From the NCBI RefSeq assembly GCF_024580145.1, contig NZ_JANINI010000002.1, forward strand, positions 186,001 to 250,000: a stretch of DNA of 64,000 bases, in the 5' to 3' direction. The notes under the pieces were generated by a model, which was given only the letters and a program-made list of their open reading frames with translations, was not told the DNA's origin and ran no database searches. The DNA is from Methyloversatilis sp. XJ19-49. Lineage in GTDB: Bacteria > Pseudomonadota > Gammaproteobacteria > Burkholderiales > Rhodocyclaceae. Below, one piece after another: positions 34,740 to 43,340 of the stretch. Position numbers and translations under genes: made by a program. Each line of letters opens with the position of its first letter. Within the stretch, counting starts at the first letter, position 1.

Positions 34740-35168
34740 TTACTTCGACAGCGAATCGCGGATCTGGCGCAGCAGCACGACCTCTTCGGCTGGCTCGGCC
34801 GGCGCCGCCGGTTCCGCCGCCTCTTCCCGCTTGAGCCGGTTGATCTGCTTCACCATGATGAAGATGATGAAGGCAAGAATGACGAAGTTCAGCGCGATCG
34901 TCAGGAAGCTGCCCCAGGCGAACACCGGTACGCCCGCCTTCTTCAGGTCGGCCAGCGTTTCCGGCACGCCGGGCGGAATATCCTTGAGCACGATGAAGAA
35001 CTGGCTGAAATCCAGGCCACCGAAAATCGCACCCACGATGGGCATGATCAGGTCGGCGACGACCGAGTCGACGATCTTGCCGAAGGCTGCGCCGATGATG
35101 ACGCCCACCGCGAGGTCGACGACATTGCCCTTCATGGCGAATGCCTTGAATTCCGAAACGAAGCTCAT
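34740..35168 (-). CDS. mscL: Large-conductance mechanosensitive channel MscL
   Basis: A 142-residue inner-membrane channel. It starts [21 protein letters not shown], the conserved MscL N-terminal amphipathic helix ([10 protein letters not shown]), continues with [13 protein letters not shown] (TM1) and [22 protein letters not shown] (TM2, positions about 85-107), and ends in a charged helical tail (LRQIRDSL). Length is normal (130-145). It releases solutes on hypo-osmotic shock. ATG 35168 follows AAGGAGATCAGC. Single gene with its terminator shared with the regulator. Confidence 0.96.
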   Translation of the reverse strand: MSFVSEFKAFAMKGNVVDLAVGVIIGAAFGKIVDSVVADLIMPIVGAIFGGLDFSQFFIVLKDIPPGVPETLADLKKAGVPVFAWGSFLTIALNFVILAFIIFIMVKQINRLKREEAAEPAAPAEPAEEVVLLRQIRDSLSK

Positions 35169-35397
35169 GCTGATCTCCTTGTTGATATGGGTGCAATTCG
35201 CGCGCGGGCGGCGCGCGCGAACCGGTGACTTCCGGCGGCGAGCAAGATAGCACACGGCCGGCGTGGCGCCGGTCCGGGCTGCCAGCCGCCATCTCTGATA
35301 CGCTCGCCAGCCACCGTGCCGCTTGCGTCAGCCGGATCGAGCACCGTCCGGCAACGCGGCACGTGTCATCAGCCGGTCTGTTTCGTATGGAGAAGGC

Positions 35398-37635
35398 ATG
35401 AAGATACTCAAGCTTGCCGCTTTCGCGCTCGGCGGCGTCGCTGCGCTGCTCGCTGCGGCCGTGCTGTACGTGGCGATCACCTTCGATGCCGTCCGCGTGA
35501 AGGAAGAACTGAGGCGCGTCGTGCTTGAACAGAAGCAGCGCACGCTGGACATCGAAGGCGACGTCGACCTGTCCTTCTATCCGAATCTCGGCCTGAAGCT
35601 GGGCCGCACCGCACTGTCCGAACACAATTCGACCGAACGCTTCGCGGCCATCGACGGTGCGCGCGTCTCGGTCGCCGTGCTCCCGCTGCTGTCGGGTTCG
35701 CTGGTCATCGACGAGATCCGGGTCGAGGGCGCCAGCGTCACCCTGATCCGCTACAAGGACGGCTCGTTCAACTTCGAAGACCTGCTCTCGGCCGAAAAGG
35801 ACGAGGGCTCGCCGGTCCGCTTCGACATCGCCGGTCTGAAGCTGTCGCGGTCGGCACTCGCTTTCCGCGACGAGGGCAGCGGTGCGGTGCACACGCTGGA
35901 CGACATCGAGCTGGCGGTCGGCAAGCTGTCGAATACTGCACGCGGCAAACTCGACATGGCCGCGCACTGGACGTCGGCGCAGCCGACGGCCGACACGCGC
36001 ATCGTACTGGCCGCCGGCTATGACTATGACCTGCTGACCCAGCGCTTCGCGCTCGAAGCGCTGGGCGCGACCATGGAGGGTACGCTGCTTGACCTGACGG
36101 ACCTGCGCGCCGCACTGACGTCGACCCGGCTCGAAGCGGGCGCCGAAGGCCGCATCGACATCCAGAAGCTGGCGTTTGACCTGTCCGCCAGACGGGCCGG
36201 CGAGGCGCTGTCGGCGAAACTGGCAGCGCCTGCGCTGCAACTCGATGCCGGCGGCGCCCGCGGCGACGAAATCAATCTGGCCGCGAAGATCGATTCGAGC
36301 GCCCGCATGGCGGACATCAAGCTGCAGTTCAAGGGCATCGAAGGCAGCCCGCAGGCGGTCCGGGTGGCCGGACTGACGCTGACGCTGGACGCCCGTCAGG
36401 ACACGGCGACCGTCAAGGCCGCCCTGGCCACGCCGCTGAACGTTCAACTGGACGGGCCGTCCGCCGAGTTGTCGGCGCTCGAGGGCTCGATCGACATCGC
36501 GCATCCGTCGTTGCCGATGAAGAGCGTCAAGCTGCCGGTCAAGGGCTCGGCTCGCGCAGACCTGAAGGCGCAGACCGCGGCGCTCGATCTCGACACACGG
36601 CTCGACGACAGCCACATCCTGCTCAAGCTCGCCGCGACCCGCCTGCAGCCGCTGTCGCTGACCTTCGACGTCGACATCGACCAGCTCAATCTCGATCGCT
36701 ACCGCCCGCCTGCAGCAGCCGGCGACGCAACCAGGCCCGCCGCCGGCAACCCGGACGACACGCCGGTCGATCTGTCCGCGCTGCGCGACATCAATGCCAC
36801 TGGCAGCGTGCGCATCGGTGCGCTGCAGCTGGCTGGCGTGAAGATGACGAAGATGACGCTGAACGTGAAGGCGTCGAACGGAAAGCTGGAGGTATCGCCC
36901 TATTCAGCCACGCTCTATCAGGGCGCGGCCAGCGGTGCGCTCATCCTGAATGCCGATGGCAACCGCATCGCGCTGAAGCAGACGCTGTCGGACATCGACG
37001 TGCATCCGCTGATCCGCGATGCAGCCGGCAAGGACCTGCTGGAGGGGCGCGGCACGGTCATGCTGGATGTCGCGACCTCGGGTACGACGGTCGGCGCCCT
37101 GAAGCGCGCACTCGATGGCAATGCGTCGCTGAAGCTGCGCGACGGCGCGATCCGCGGCATCAATCTGGCGAAAAGCCTGCGCGAGGCGAAGGCGAAGCTG
37201 GGCGGCGGCACCACCGTACAGCAGGCCAGCGCCACCGAAAAGACGGACTTTTCAGCACTCAGCGCCAGCTTCCGCATCGACGACGGCATCGCCCGCAATT
37301 CGGATCTGACCGCCAGCTCGCCCTTCCTGAGGCTGGCGGGTGCCGGCACCGTCAATCTGCCCGAGGCCAGTGTGGATTACCTCGCCCGCGTCACGCTGGC
37401 CGCAACCAGCAAGGGGCAGGACGGCCGCGCCGCAGACGAGCTCAGGGGCGTGACCGTGCCGGTGCGCCTGTACGGTCCGTTCGCCAGCCTCGACTACAAG
37501 ATCGAGCTCGCCGATCTGGTCAAGGGCGCCGCCCGCACGGCGGTCGAGCAACAGAGCCAGAAACTGCAGGAAAAAGCCCGTGACAAGGTGCAGGAACAGG
37601 TCGGCGACAAGCTCAAGGGGCTGTTCGGCCGCTGA
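35398..37635 (+). CDS. AsmA-family protein
   Basis: A 745-residue inner-membrane-anchored protein. One N-terminal helix (KLAAFALGGVAALLAAAVLYVAI) is followed by the AsmA N-domain with FDAVRVKEELRRVVLEQ and GDVDLSFYPNLGLKLG (DVxLSFFPxxGL-type motif), several hundred residues of repetitive beta strands, and the AsmA C-domain around 560-690 with NASLKLRDGAIRGINLAKSLREAK. The C-terminus is a charged helix (DKVQEQVGDKLKGLFGR). AsmA proteins are thought to take part in lipid transport between membranes. Start ATG 35398 follows GGAGAAGG. Single gene; the 229-bp upstream gap also carries the mscL promoter. Confidence 0.92.
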   Translation: MKILKLAAFALGGVAALLAAAVLYVAITFDAVRVKEELRRVVLEQKQRTLDIEGDVDLSFYPNLGLKLGRTALSEHNSTERFAAIDGARVSVAVLPLLSGSLVIDEIRVEGASVTLIRYKDGSFNFEDLLSAEKDEGSPVRFDIAGLKLSRSALAFRDEGSGAVHTLDDIELAVGKLSNTARGKLDMAAHWTSAQPTADTRIVLAAGYDYDLLTQRFALEALGATMEGTLLDLTDLRAALTSTRLEAGAEGRIDIQKLAFDLSARRAGEALSAKLAAPALQLDAGGARGDEINLAAKIDSSARMADIKLQFKGIEGSPQAVRVAGLTLTLDARQDTATVKAALATPLNVQLDGPSAELSALEGSIDIAHPSLPMKSVKLPVKGSARADLKAQTAALDLDTRLDDSHILLKLAATRLQPLSLTFDVDIDQLNLDRYRPPAAAGDATRPAAGNPDDTPVDLSALRDINATGSVRIGALQLAGVKMTKMTLNVKASNGKLEVSPYSATLYQGAASGALILNADGNRIALKQTLSDIDVHPLIRDAAGKDLLEGRGTVMLDVATSGTTVGALKRALDGNASLKLRDGAIRGINLAKSLREAKAKLGGGTTVQQASATEKTDFSALSASFRIDDGIARNSDLTASSPFLRLAGAGTVNLPEASVDYLARVTLAATSKGQDGRAADELRGVTVPVRLYGPFASLDYKIELADLVKGAARTAVEQQSQKLQEKARDKVQEQVGDKLKGLFGR

Positions 37636-37649
37636 GCAGCGGCGAGTGA

Positions 37650-37722
37650 GAGCGGCGGCCTCGCCGCGATCGAGCAGCGATGGTCGATGATCAGCGTGCG
37701 TATCGCGGCGAGGCCGCCGCTC
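37650..37722. repeat. REP-like element: 21-bp perfect inverted repeat
   Basis: A 21-bp arm (37650-37670, beginning GAGCGGCGGCC) is repeated perfectly inverted at 37702-37722, separated by 31 bp. Immediately after, GCTCCCACAG occurs twice (37719-37740). This structure and the phrase CTGTGGGAGC are typical of REP elements in gamma- and betaproteobacteria. It lies between convergent genes (AsmA, GlcG/HbpS) and may also act as a terminator or mRNA stabiliser. Confidence 0.8.
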
Positions 37723-37761
37723 CCACAGCCGCTCCCACAGGCCCGCGCCCGTAAGGGCCCG

Positions 37762-38181
37762 TCAGGCCGGCATTTCCCAGCTCGCGCCGATGGCCGCGAT
37801 GCCGGCGCGGGCGACGATGGCATCTTCGCTGGACTTCACGCCCGATACGCCGACCCCGCCGACGCATTCGCCGTCCACGATGATCATTTCGCCGCCTTCC
37901 AGCGGCAGCACCGGCATGCGCAATGCGGCGAGGCGACCGCTGTTGACCACATCCTCGATCGCCTTGCTCGGCTTGCGAGCGAGCGCGCAGGTGCGGGCCT
38001 TCTCCGGTGCGATCTGGGTGCTCATCGGCGGCGCGCCATCAAGGCGTTGCAGCCACATCAGGTTGCCGCCGTCGTCGACGATGGCGATGGTGACGGGCCA
38101 GTTGCGTTTCAGGGCTTCGGCTTCCGCCGCGGCCGCAATCTGCCGCGCGTCGTCGAGCGTCAGGGTGAGGCGGGTTCTCAT
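37762..38181 (-). CDS. GlcG/HbpS-family haem-binding-type protein
   Basis: A 139-residue protein of the GlcG/HbpS family (DUF336). It shows LTLDDARQIAAAAEAEA at 6-22, VTIAIVDDGGNLMWLQRLDGA, ALARKPS, PLEGGEMIIVDGECVGGVGVSG and a C-terminal SSEDAIVARAGIAA, the usual landmarks. HbpS binds haem extracellularly in Streptomyces; most bacterial members have unknown roles and no signal peptide, as here. ATG 38181. The 319-bp region upstream has no gene. Confidence 0.88.
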   Translation of the reverse strand: MRTRLTLTLDDARQIAAAAEAEALKRNWPVTIAIVDDGGNLMWLQRLDGAPPMSTQIAPEKARTCALARKPSKAIEDVVNSGRLAALRMPVLPLEGGEMIIVDGECVGGVGVSGVKSSEDAIVARAGIAAIGASWEMPA

Positions 38182-38500
38182 GGTCGTACTCCGTCAATGT
38201 CAAGAGAGGGCGTTGAACCCGAAAGCCGGTACTGCTCCGCTGCGCTGCGGAGAAGGCCGGTCAGGGGTTTTCGTGCGACGCTTGGCCGTGACGGGTGGTC
38301 CGGCGGGTGCGCGGGCCGGCGGGCGGATTGCTCACCGGCACTGTGCGTCTGGCTGACTTCTGTGGTGCATGTTCCACGCGGCGAGCAAACTGGTGGGCTG
38401 CCGCGGGGCCGGCAATCTACCGGCGTCACGGTCAGCATCCTACACTGTCGGCCTGCCCGCGCGAGACGGGTTCCGCACACAAAACCGACAAGGAGAACGC
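38182..38500. other. Intergenic region between a haem-binding-type gene and focA
   Basis: No credible gene. It contains CTCCGC-TGCGCT-GCGGAG (38235-38252), a 6-bp hairpin, and GC-rich sequence with several weak start codons lacking ribosome binding sites. Both promoters of the divergent neighbours must lie here. An AAGGAG ribosome binding site (38490-38495) belongs to the focA-type gene. Confidence 0.6.
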
Positions 38501-39322
38501 ATGGCCAGCAATCTGGGGATCGATCTGTACTCGCCGAAGGAGATTGCCGAGAAGGTCGAAAACATCGGCATCGTCAAAGCCAACCTGCCGGTGCGCACGA
38601 TGTTCATGCTCGGTGTGCTGGCTGGCGCCTTCATCGGCTTCGGTGCGCTGTACTTCACCCTGGTGGCCAGCGATGCCTCGCTCGGCTTTGCGCTGACCCG
38701 TGTGCTGGGCGGGCTTGCCTTTTCGCTCGGCCTCATCCTGGTGGCCGTGGCCGGCGCCGAGCTGTTCACCGGCAACAATTTCCTGGTCATGGCCTGGGCC
38801 GAGGGGCGCATTCCATTCAGTCTGCTGGCGCGCAACTGGGCCATCGTATATGTGGCGAATGCGGTCGGCGCGCTGGGCATGGTGGCCCTGGTGTTCCTGT
38901 CACATCACGGCGACATGAACGGCGGAGCGGTGGCGGAAACCTATGTGAAGGTGGCGGCGGCCAAGACGGCCACACCTTTCCTGATCGTGTTCGTGAAGGG
39001 CATCCTGTGCAATGCCCTGGTCTGTCTCGCAGTCTGGCTGGCGACCGCCGGGCGCAGCGTGACCGACAAGGTGCTGGCGATCGTGTTTCCGGTATCGGCG
39101 TTCGTGGCCGCCGGATTCGAGCACTGCATCGCCAACATGTATTTCATTCCGATGGGCATGTTGCTGCATGCGAACGGCGTGCTGCCGGCTGGCGTCGATC
39201 TGTCGGGACTGACCGCGGCCGGGCTGGCGGGCAACCTGGTCGCGGCGACGCTGGGCAACATCGTCGGCGGCAGCATTCTGGTCGCCGGGGTGTATTACAT
39301 GACCTTCCGCCAGCGCGCCTGA
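38501..39322 (+). CDS. Formate/nitrite transporter (FNT, FocA-like)
   Basis: A 273-residue inner-membrane channel of the FNT family with six helices. Hallmarks are an N-terminal KANLPVRTMF, GVLAGAFIGFGAL, GAELFTGNN (the FNT GxELFTGN signature, around 88-97), LVCLAVWL and the second signature FEHCIANMYF. The FocA/NirC-type His-Cys region reads AGFEHCIANMY with the pore His. FocA moves formate and NirC moves nitrite; in a methylotroph formate would be sensible, but the substrate is not decided by sequence. AAGGAGAACGC precedes the ATG. Confidence 0.92.
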   Translation: MASNLGIDLYSPKEIAEKVENIGIVKANLPVRTMFMLGVLAGAFIGFGALYFTLVASDASLGFALTRVLGGLAFSLGLILVAVAGAELFTGNNFLVMAWAEGRIPFSLLARNWAIVYVANAVGALGMVALVFLSHHGDMNGGAVAETYVKVAAAKTATPFLIVFVKGILCNALVCLAVWLATAGRSVTDKVLAIVFPVSAFVAAGFEHCIANMYFIPMGMLLHANGVLPAGVDLSGLTAAGLAGNLVAATLGNIVGGSILVAGVYYMTFRQRA

Positions 39323-39383
39323 CGGAACCGGGGGCGTCCACCGCGCGGGCTTCGCGTTCAGGACTGCCGTTCGGTGCCGCCCA

Positions 39384-40634
39384 TCAGTCCTGATGTTCGG
39401 TGCGGCGGCCGACCGGCAGCCCGAGTTGCTTGAGCTTGCGGTACAGGTGGGTACGCTCCAGCCCGGAGCGCTCCGCCAGCCGGGTCATGTTGCCGCCTTC
39501 GCGCTCCATGTGGTGTTCGAAATACAGCCGCTCGAACGCCTCGCGCGCATCGCGCAACGGCTGGTTCAGGCCGGGCAGTGCCGCGTTGCCGGCGGGGCGC
39601 AGCAGCGCGCGCAGCGCGCTCGCGTCCAGATCATCGTCGAGCGTGGCCAGCGCAGCCGAACGCAGTGCCGACACAAGTTCGGCGTAACCGCCCGGCCACG
39701 GGTGCTGGCGCAGCAGTGGCCGAGCCGACTCGGCCAGCGCGCGCACCGGAATTTCGCCCGCGTCCGCCAGATGTTTCAGCACGTCGTCAGCCAGATCGCC
39801 GATTTCGTCGCGCAGTTCGGCCAGCGTCGGCAGCGGCAGCACGACGTCGAACAGCCGCGACAGCAAGGCATCGTCCCAGCCGCCGGCGGCCTGCAGTTCC
39901 GCCAGCGGCTGGGCACAGCTGGCAATCAGTTTCGCGTCGAGCCGTTCCAGCCGGTCGACCGCGAAGGCGAGGTTTTTCTGCTGCATGCGCGACAGCGTGC
40001 CGATATCGCCAGCATGGATGACGCCGCCGCGCGCTGCGTCGAGCTGTTCCTGCGTGATGGCGCCCGGTATGCCGGCCAATTCGATCCAGCGCCGCCCGGG
40101 CACCGCCAGCGTGCGTGCTGCCAGTTCGGCGAAGCTCGACGGGCCGCAGCGCAGCATGATGATGCGCGAACGGCTCGCCATCTGTTCCAGCCGGCGGCGC
40201 AGGTCGCGCAGCGGGCCGCTGCGCGTGACGCCGGTCAGCGAAGGCGCGGCCGGGCGCTGTTCGGCTGGCGCACTGCGGATCAGCGCGCGCTTCACGCTGG
40301 ACAGCAGCTTGGCCAGCGCGATCGGCTTTTCGAGGAAATCGAGTGCGCCGATGCGTGTCGCCTCAACGGCCGAATCGATGGTGCCGTGGCCGGACATCAT
40401 GATGACCGGCATGGTCAGTTGCCCGCCCGAGGCCCATTCCTTCAGCAAGGTGATGCCGTCGGTGTCGGGCATCCAGATGTCCAGCAGCACCAGGTCAGGT
40501 CGCGCGGACAGACGCGCATTGCGCGCCGCAGCCGCGTTCTCCGCCAGCGTCACGTCATGCCCCTCGTCCCGCAGGATTTCGGACAACAACTCCCGGATAC
40601 CCATCTCATCGTCGACCACCAGTATGCGAGCCAT
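39384..40634 (-). CDS. ntrX: NtrX-type response regulator with degenerate AAA+ domain
   Basis: A 416-residue regulator. Receiver: VVDDE, phospho-acceptor Asp in LLDIWMPDTDG, Lys in FLEKPI. C-terminal Fis-type helix-turn-helix: REGGNMTRLAERSGLERTHLYRKLKQLG. Between them a shortened AAA+ domain lacks the Walker A lysine loop and the GAFTGA sigma-54 contact; the segment GGVIHAGDIGTLSRMQQ replaces the usual GGTLFLDEIG Walker B. It therefore probably does not drive sigma-54 open-complex formation. Paired with ntrY (13 bp apart), it belongs to the conserved rsmB-DUF4390-ntrY-ntrX operon. Confidence 0.9.
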   Translation of the reverse strand: MARILVVDDEMGIRELLSEILRDEGHDVTLAENAAAARNARLSARPDLVLLDIWMPDTDGITLLKEWASGGQLTMPVIMMSGHGTIDSAVEATRIGALDFLEKPIALAKLLSSVKRALIRSAPAEQRPAAPSLTGVTRSGPLRDLRRRLEQMASRSRIIMLRCGPSSFAELAARTLAVPGRRWIELAGIPGAITQEQLDAARGGVIHAGDIGTLSRMQQKNLAFAVDRLERLDAKLIASCAQPLAELQAAGGWDDALLSRLFDVVLPLPTLAELRDEIGDLADDVLKHLADAGEIPVRALAESARPLLRQHPWPGGYAELVSALRSAALATLDDDLDASALRALLRPAGNAALPGLNQPLRDAREAFERLYFEHHMEREGGNMTRLAERSGLERTHLYRKLKQLGLPVGRRTEHQD

Positions 40635-40647
40635 GTTTTCCTGACTT

Positions 40648-42750
40648 TCAGGCTGCCAGCGGCAGCGCTATGCGGATTTCAGCGCCGTGCGGCGCAATGT
40701 TTTCGATTTCGATGCGACCATCGTGCTCATCCACGATCTTCTTCACGATGGCCAGCCCAAGGCCTGTACCCCGTGCTTTCGACGTGACATAGGGTTCGAA
40801 CGCGCGCGCCAGCACCTGGGCTGGAAAGCCGTGGCCGTTGTCGCGCACCGACAGCTCGACGCGGTTGCCGCGGCGGCGCGTGTGCACGCTGATCTGCGGC
40901 GTGCCGGCTTCGGCCGAAGCATCCTGCGCATTCTGCAGCAGGTTGTGGATGACCTGTCGCAGCTGGCCGGCGTCACCACTGATGTGCGGCAGGTCGGTCG
41001 CCAGATTCCGTTCAATGCGGGGCGTCGAGGTTTCGTAGAGGCCGAGCACTTCGTCCACCAGCCGGTTCAGGTCGAGCGGCGTCAGTACCGGCTGCGGCAG
41101 CCGCGCGTAGTCGCGGAAGGAATTGACCATGTTCTTCATCGCCTCGACCTGATCGACGATGGTCGAGGTGGCACGCGCCAGCAGGCGCTGGCCGTCCTCG
41201 TCGAGCTTGTCCGCCAGCTTGAACTGCAGCCGCTCGGCCGACAGCTGTATCGGCGTCAGCGGATTCTTGATCTCGTGCGCCAGTCGGCGTGCCACCTCGC
41301 CCCACGCGGCGCTGCGCTGCGCGGCAATCAGCTGCGTGATGTTGTCGAACACCACGACGAAACCGCCGCCGCCGGCCTGCGGCAGTTGCGAACCGCGCAG
41401 CAGCAAAGTCTTGCCCGGGCCGAACGGATCGGCGATGTCGATCTGCCGGCTCCACGACTCCTGCCCCTCGTCGATGGCCGCCAGGATGGTGTCGCGCAAC
41501 TCAGGATGACGCGGCCATTGAGCCAGCGCAATGTCTTCCCAGCCTTCGAGCCGGTCATCCAGGATGGCCAGCGCGCCCTGGTTGGCGGCACGCAACCGGG
41601 TGGACGGACTGAACGCCAGCACACCGGTCGACAGATTGCCGAGGACGCCTTCGAGGTAGGTGCGTGCCGCCTCGGTCTCGCTGCGGCTGCGCTCGGCCTG
41701 CGCGCGCGCATCGTTGAGCTGTTCGGTCATGCGACGGAACGACTGGGTCAATGTGCCCAGCTCGTCGCGCGTGGCGAGCGCCGGGATCGGGCTGAAATCG
41801 CCCTGCATCACCGCATCGGTGCCGCGCGCCAGGATGGACAGCGGCGCCGACATGCGTCGGCTGATCACGAAGGCCACGGCCAGCGCCGACAGCAGCGCGA
41901 GCAGCAGCGCCAGCGTCAGTGTCAGCGCGAAGATGCGCTTGAGTCCGGCACGCGCCAGCGACAGTTCCTGATAGTCGCGATAGGCGCTCTGCACCGCCTC
42001 CGCATTCAGCGCCAGCGAAGCCGGCAGCGGCTGCAGCAGCTGCAGCACCGGGGCGTCGGACGCCAGTGTCGCGCCGCCGATGAACACCAGCGCACGCACG
42101 GTCAGGCCGTCGTTGCTGTCGGTGTCCACGGTGGTCAGACCCATGCCCTGACGCGCCTGGCGCAGCTGCGACGGCGATGGCAATGAAGGCACCAGCCGGG
42201 TGGCCGACGAACTGGTCGTGACCACCTGTCCCTGCGGCGAAAACAGCGTTGCACTCTCCACGCCGGCCTGCTCACGCAGCACGTCGAGCCGTGCGCTGCG
42301 CTTGAGCACCGGTGTGTCGGACAGGTCGCGCGCCATCGTACGGGCCTTTTCCAGCAGGTCGGCTGACAGGTAGTCGAGCGTGTTGCGACCGAGGATGAGG
42401 CCGCCTTCGAGTGCCTGTTCGATGCGCACGTTGAACCACGAATCGACGGAACGCGACACGAAATTCACCGACAGCACGTAGATCAGCGCGCCCGGCGCCA
42501 CCGCCAGCGCAGCAAACGCCGCGAACAGGCGCAGCTTCAGGCGCGAGCCGAACACCGCGGCGCGGTGCTCGCGCAGCAGGTGCGCCACCAGCCAGGTCAC
42601 AAGACCGAGCAGGCCGAGCGCCACAGCCACATTCAGGCCGAGCAGCAGCGGGTAGCTGCGCGCGAACAGCGCGGTATTTTCACTGGCCAGCGACAGCAGC
42701 AGCAGCAGCACGCCACTGAGCGCAGTACTGGCGAAGATGAAGTTCCTCAT
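40648..42750 (-). CDS. ntrY: NtrY-type membrane sensor histidine kinase
   Basis: A 700-residue kinase. Helices near 10-30, 45-65 and 80-100, a periplasmic region of about 180 residues, another helix near 270-295 and HAMP are followed by a PAS-like segment (about 365-460), HisKA with RRLAHEIKNPLTPIQLSAERL, and a HATPase with NLLQNAQDA, DNGHGF, and GTGLGLAIV. This is the NtrY architecture. It overlaps the DUF4390 stop by 4 bp (ATGA). Thought to sense nitrogen or redox state; partner NtrX follows. Upstream rsmB and DUF4390 complete the transcription unit. Confidence 0.93.
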   Translation of the reverse strand: MRNFIFASTALSGVLLLLLSLASENTALFARSYPLLLGLNVAVALGLLGLVTWLVAHLLREHRAAVFGSRLKLRLFAAFAALAVAPGALIYVLSVNFVSRSVDSWFNVRIEQALEGGLILGRNTLDYLSADLLEKARTMARDLSDTPVLKRSARLDVLREQAGVESATLFSPQGQVVTTSSSATRLVPSLPSPSQLRQARQGMGLTTVDTDSNDGLTVRALVFIGGATLASDAPVLQLLQPLPASLALNAEAVQSAYRDYQELSLARAGLKRIFALTLTLALLLALLSALAVAFVISRRMSAPLSILARGTDAVMQGDFSPIPALATRDELGTLTQSFRRMTEQLNDARAQAERSRSETEAARTYLEGVLGNLSTGVLAFSPSTRLRAANQGALAILDDRLEGWEDIALAQWPRHPELRDTILAAIDEGQESWSRQIDIADPFGPGKTLLLRGSQLPQAGGGGFVVVFDNITQLIAAQRSAAWGEVARRLAHEIKNPLTPIQLSAERLQFKLADKLDEDGQRLLARATSTIVDQVEAMKNMVNSFRDYARLPQPVLTPLDLNRLVDEVLGLYETSTPRIERNLATDLPHISGDAGQLRQVIHNLLQNAQDASAEAGTPQISVHTRRRGNRVELSVRDNGHGFPAQVLARAFEPYVTSKARGTGLGLAIVKKIVDEHDGRIEIENIAPHGAEIRIALPLAA

Positions 42751-43340
42751 TGCCGCACCGCCTGCTGTGCGGTGAAACCCCAGCGCTGCCACTCGGATTC
42801 CAGCGTCCAGTCGCGATTGCTCATCGCGCTGAGCTGGAACGGCTTGGGCAGCTGGGTCACATCGAGCCGCAGGCGCAATGCGGCGACATAGCTGCCGCCG
42901 GCCTTCAGACGCCCCGAGTCGATGATCGGCCAGTTGCGCAACCGGCCGATCAGCTTGAGCGCTTCGTCCAGCGTGTCGAAGCCCTGATGCAGCGCGCCGG
43001 TGGATACCCGGTACTGCTGGGTCAGTGCGTGATAGCTCAGCCGGTAGGTCAGCGCGCGCTCGACCACGTCTTCATCAAGCCAGTACCAGCGTGGCCGGCT
43101 GATTTCGAATTCGAGCACGAAGTACAGCGCCACACCGCGTGTCACCGCTTCGGCAAGCCGCGGCGACAGCGTGACGCCGATGTCGGTCGACAGCTGATAG
43201 CCCTCGTCGCTGTGATCGAGCCGGACATCGCGCATTTCCACATCGGCCGCAGCGTGACCGGGGGTCATCAGGCAGACCGTCAGCAGGCAGGCCAGGATGC
43301 AGCGCCATACCCCCGGCCAGAGCGGGAGTCGTTCAGACAC
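42747..43340 (-). CDS. DUF4390-family exported protein
   Basis: A 197-residue protein from GTG 43340, overlapping the rsmB stop; an ATG at 43379 inside rsmB is less likely. It has a signal-type hydrophobic segment (ILACLLTVCLMTPGHA) and the DUF4390 pattern: DVEMRDVRLDHSDEGYQLSTDI, PRLAEAVTRGVALYFVLEFEI, RPRWYWLDE, YRLSYHALTQQYRV and LRLRLDVTQLPKPFQ. It always sits between rsmB and ntrY in betaproteobacteria, so a role in the NtrYX pathway is plausible. Its function is unknown. Confidence 0.88.
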   Translation of the reverse strand: MSERLPLWPGVWRCILACLLTVCLMTPGHAAADVEMRDVRLDHSDEGYQLSTDIGVTLSPRLAEAVTRGVALYFVLEFEISRPRWYWLDEDVVERALTYRLSYHALTQQYRVSTGALHQGFDTLDEALKLIGRLRNWPIIDSGRLKAGGSYVAALRLRLDVTQLPKPFQLSAMSNRDWTLESEWQRWGFTAQQAVRQ

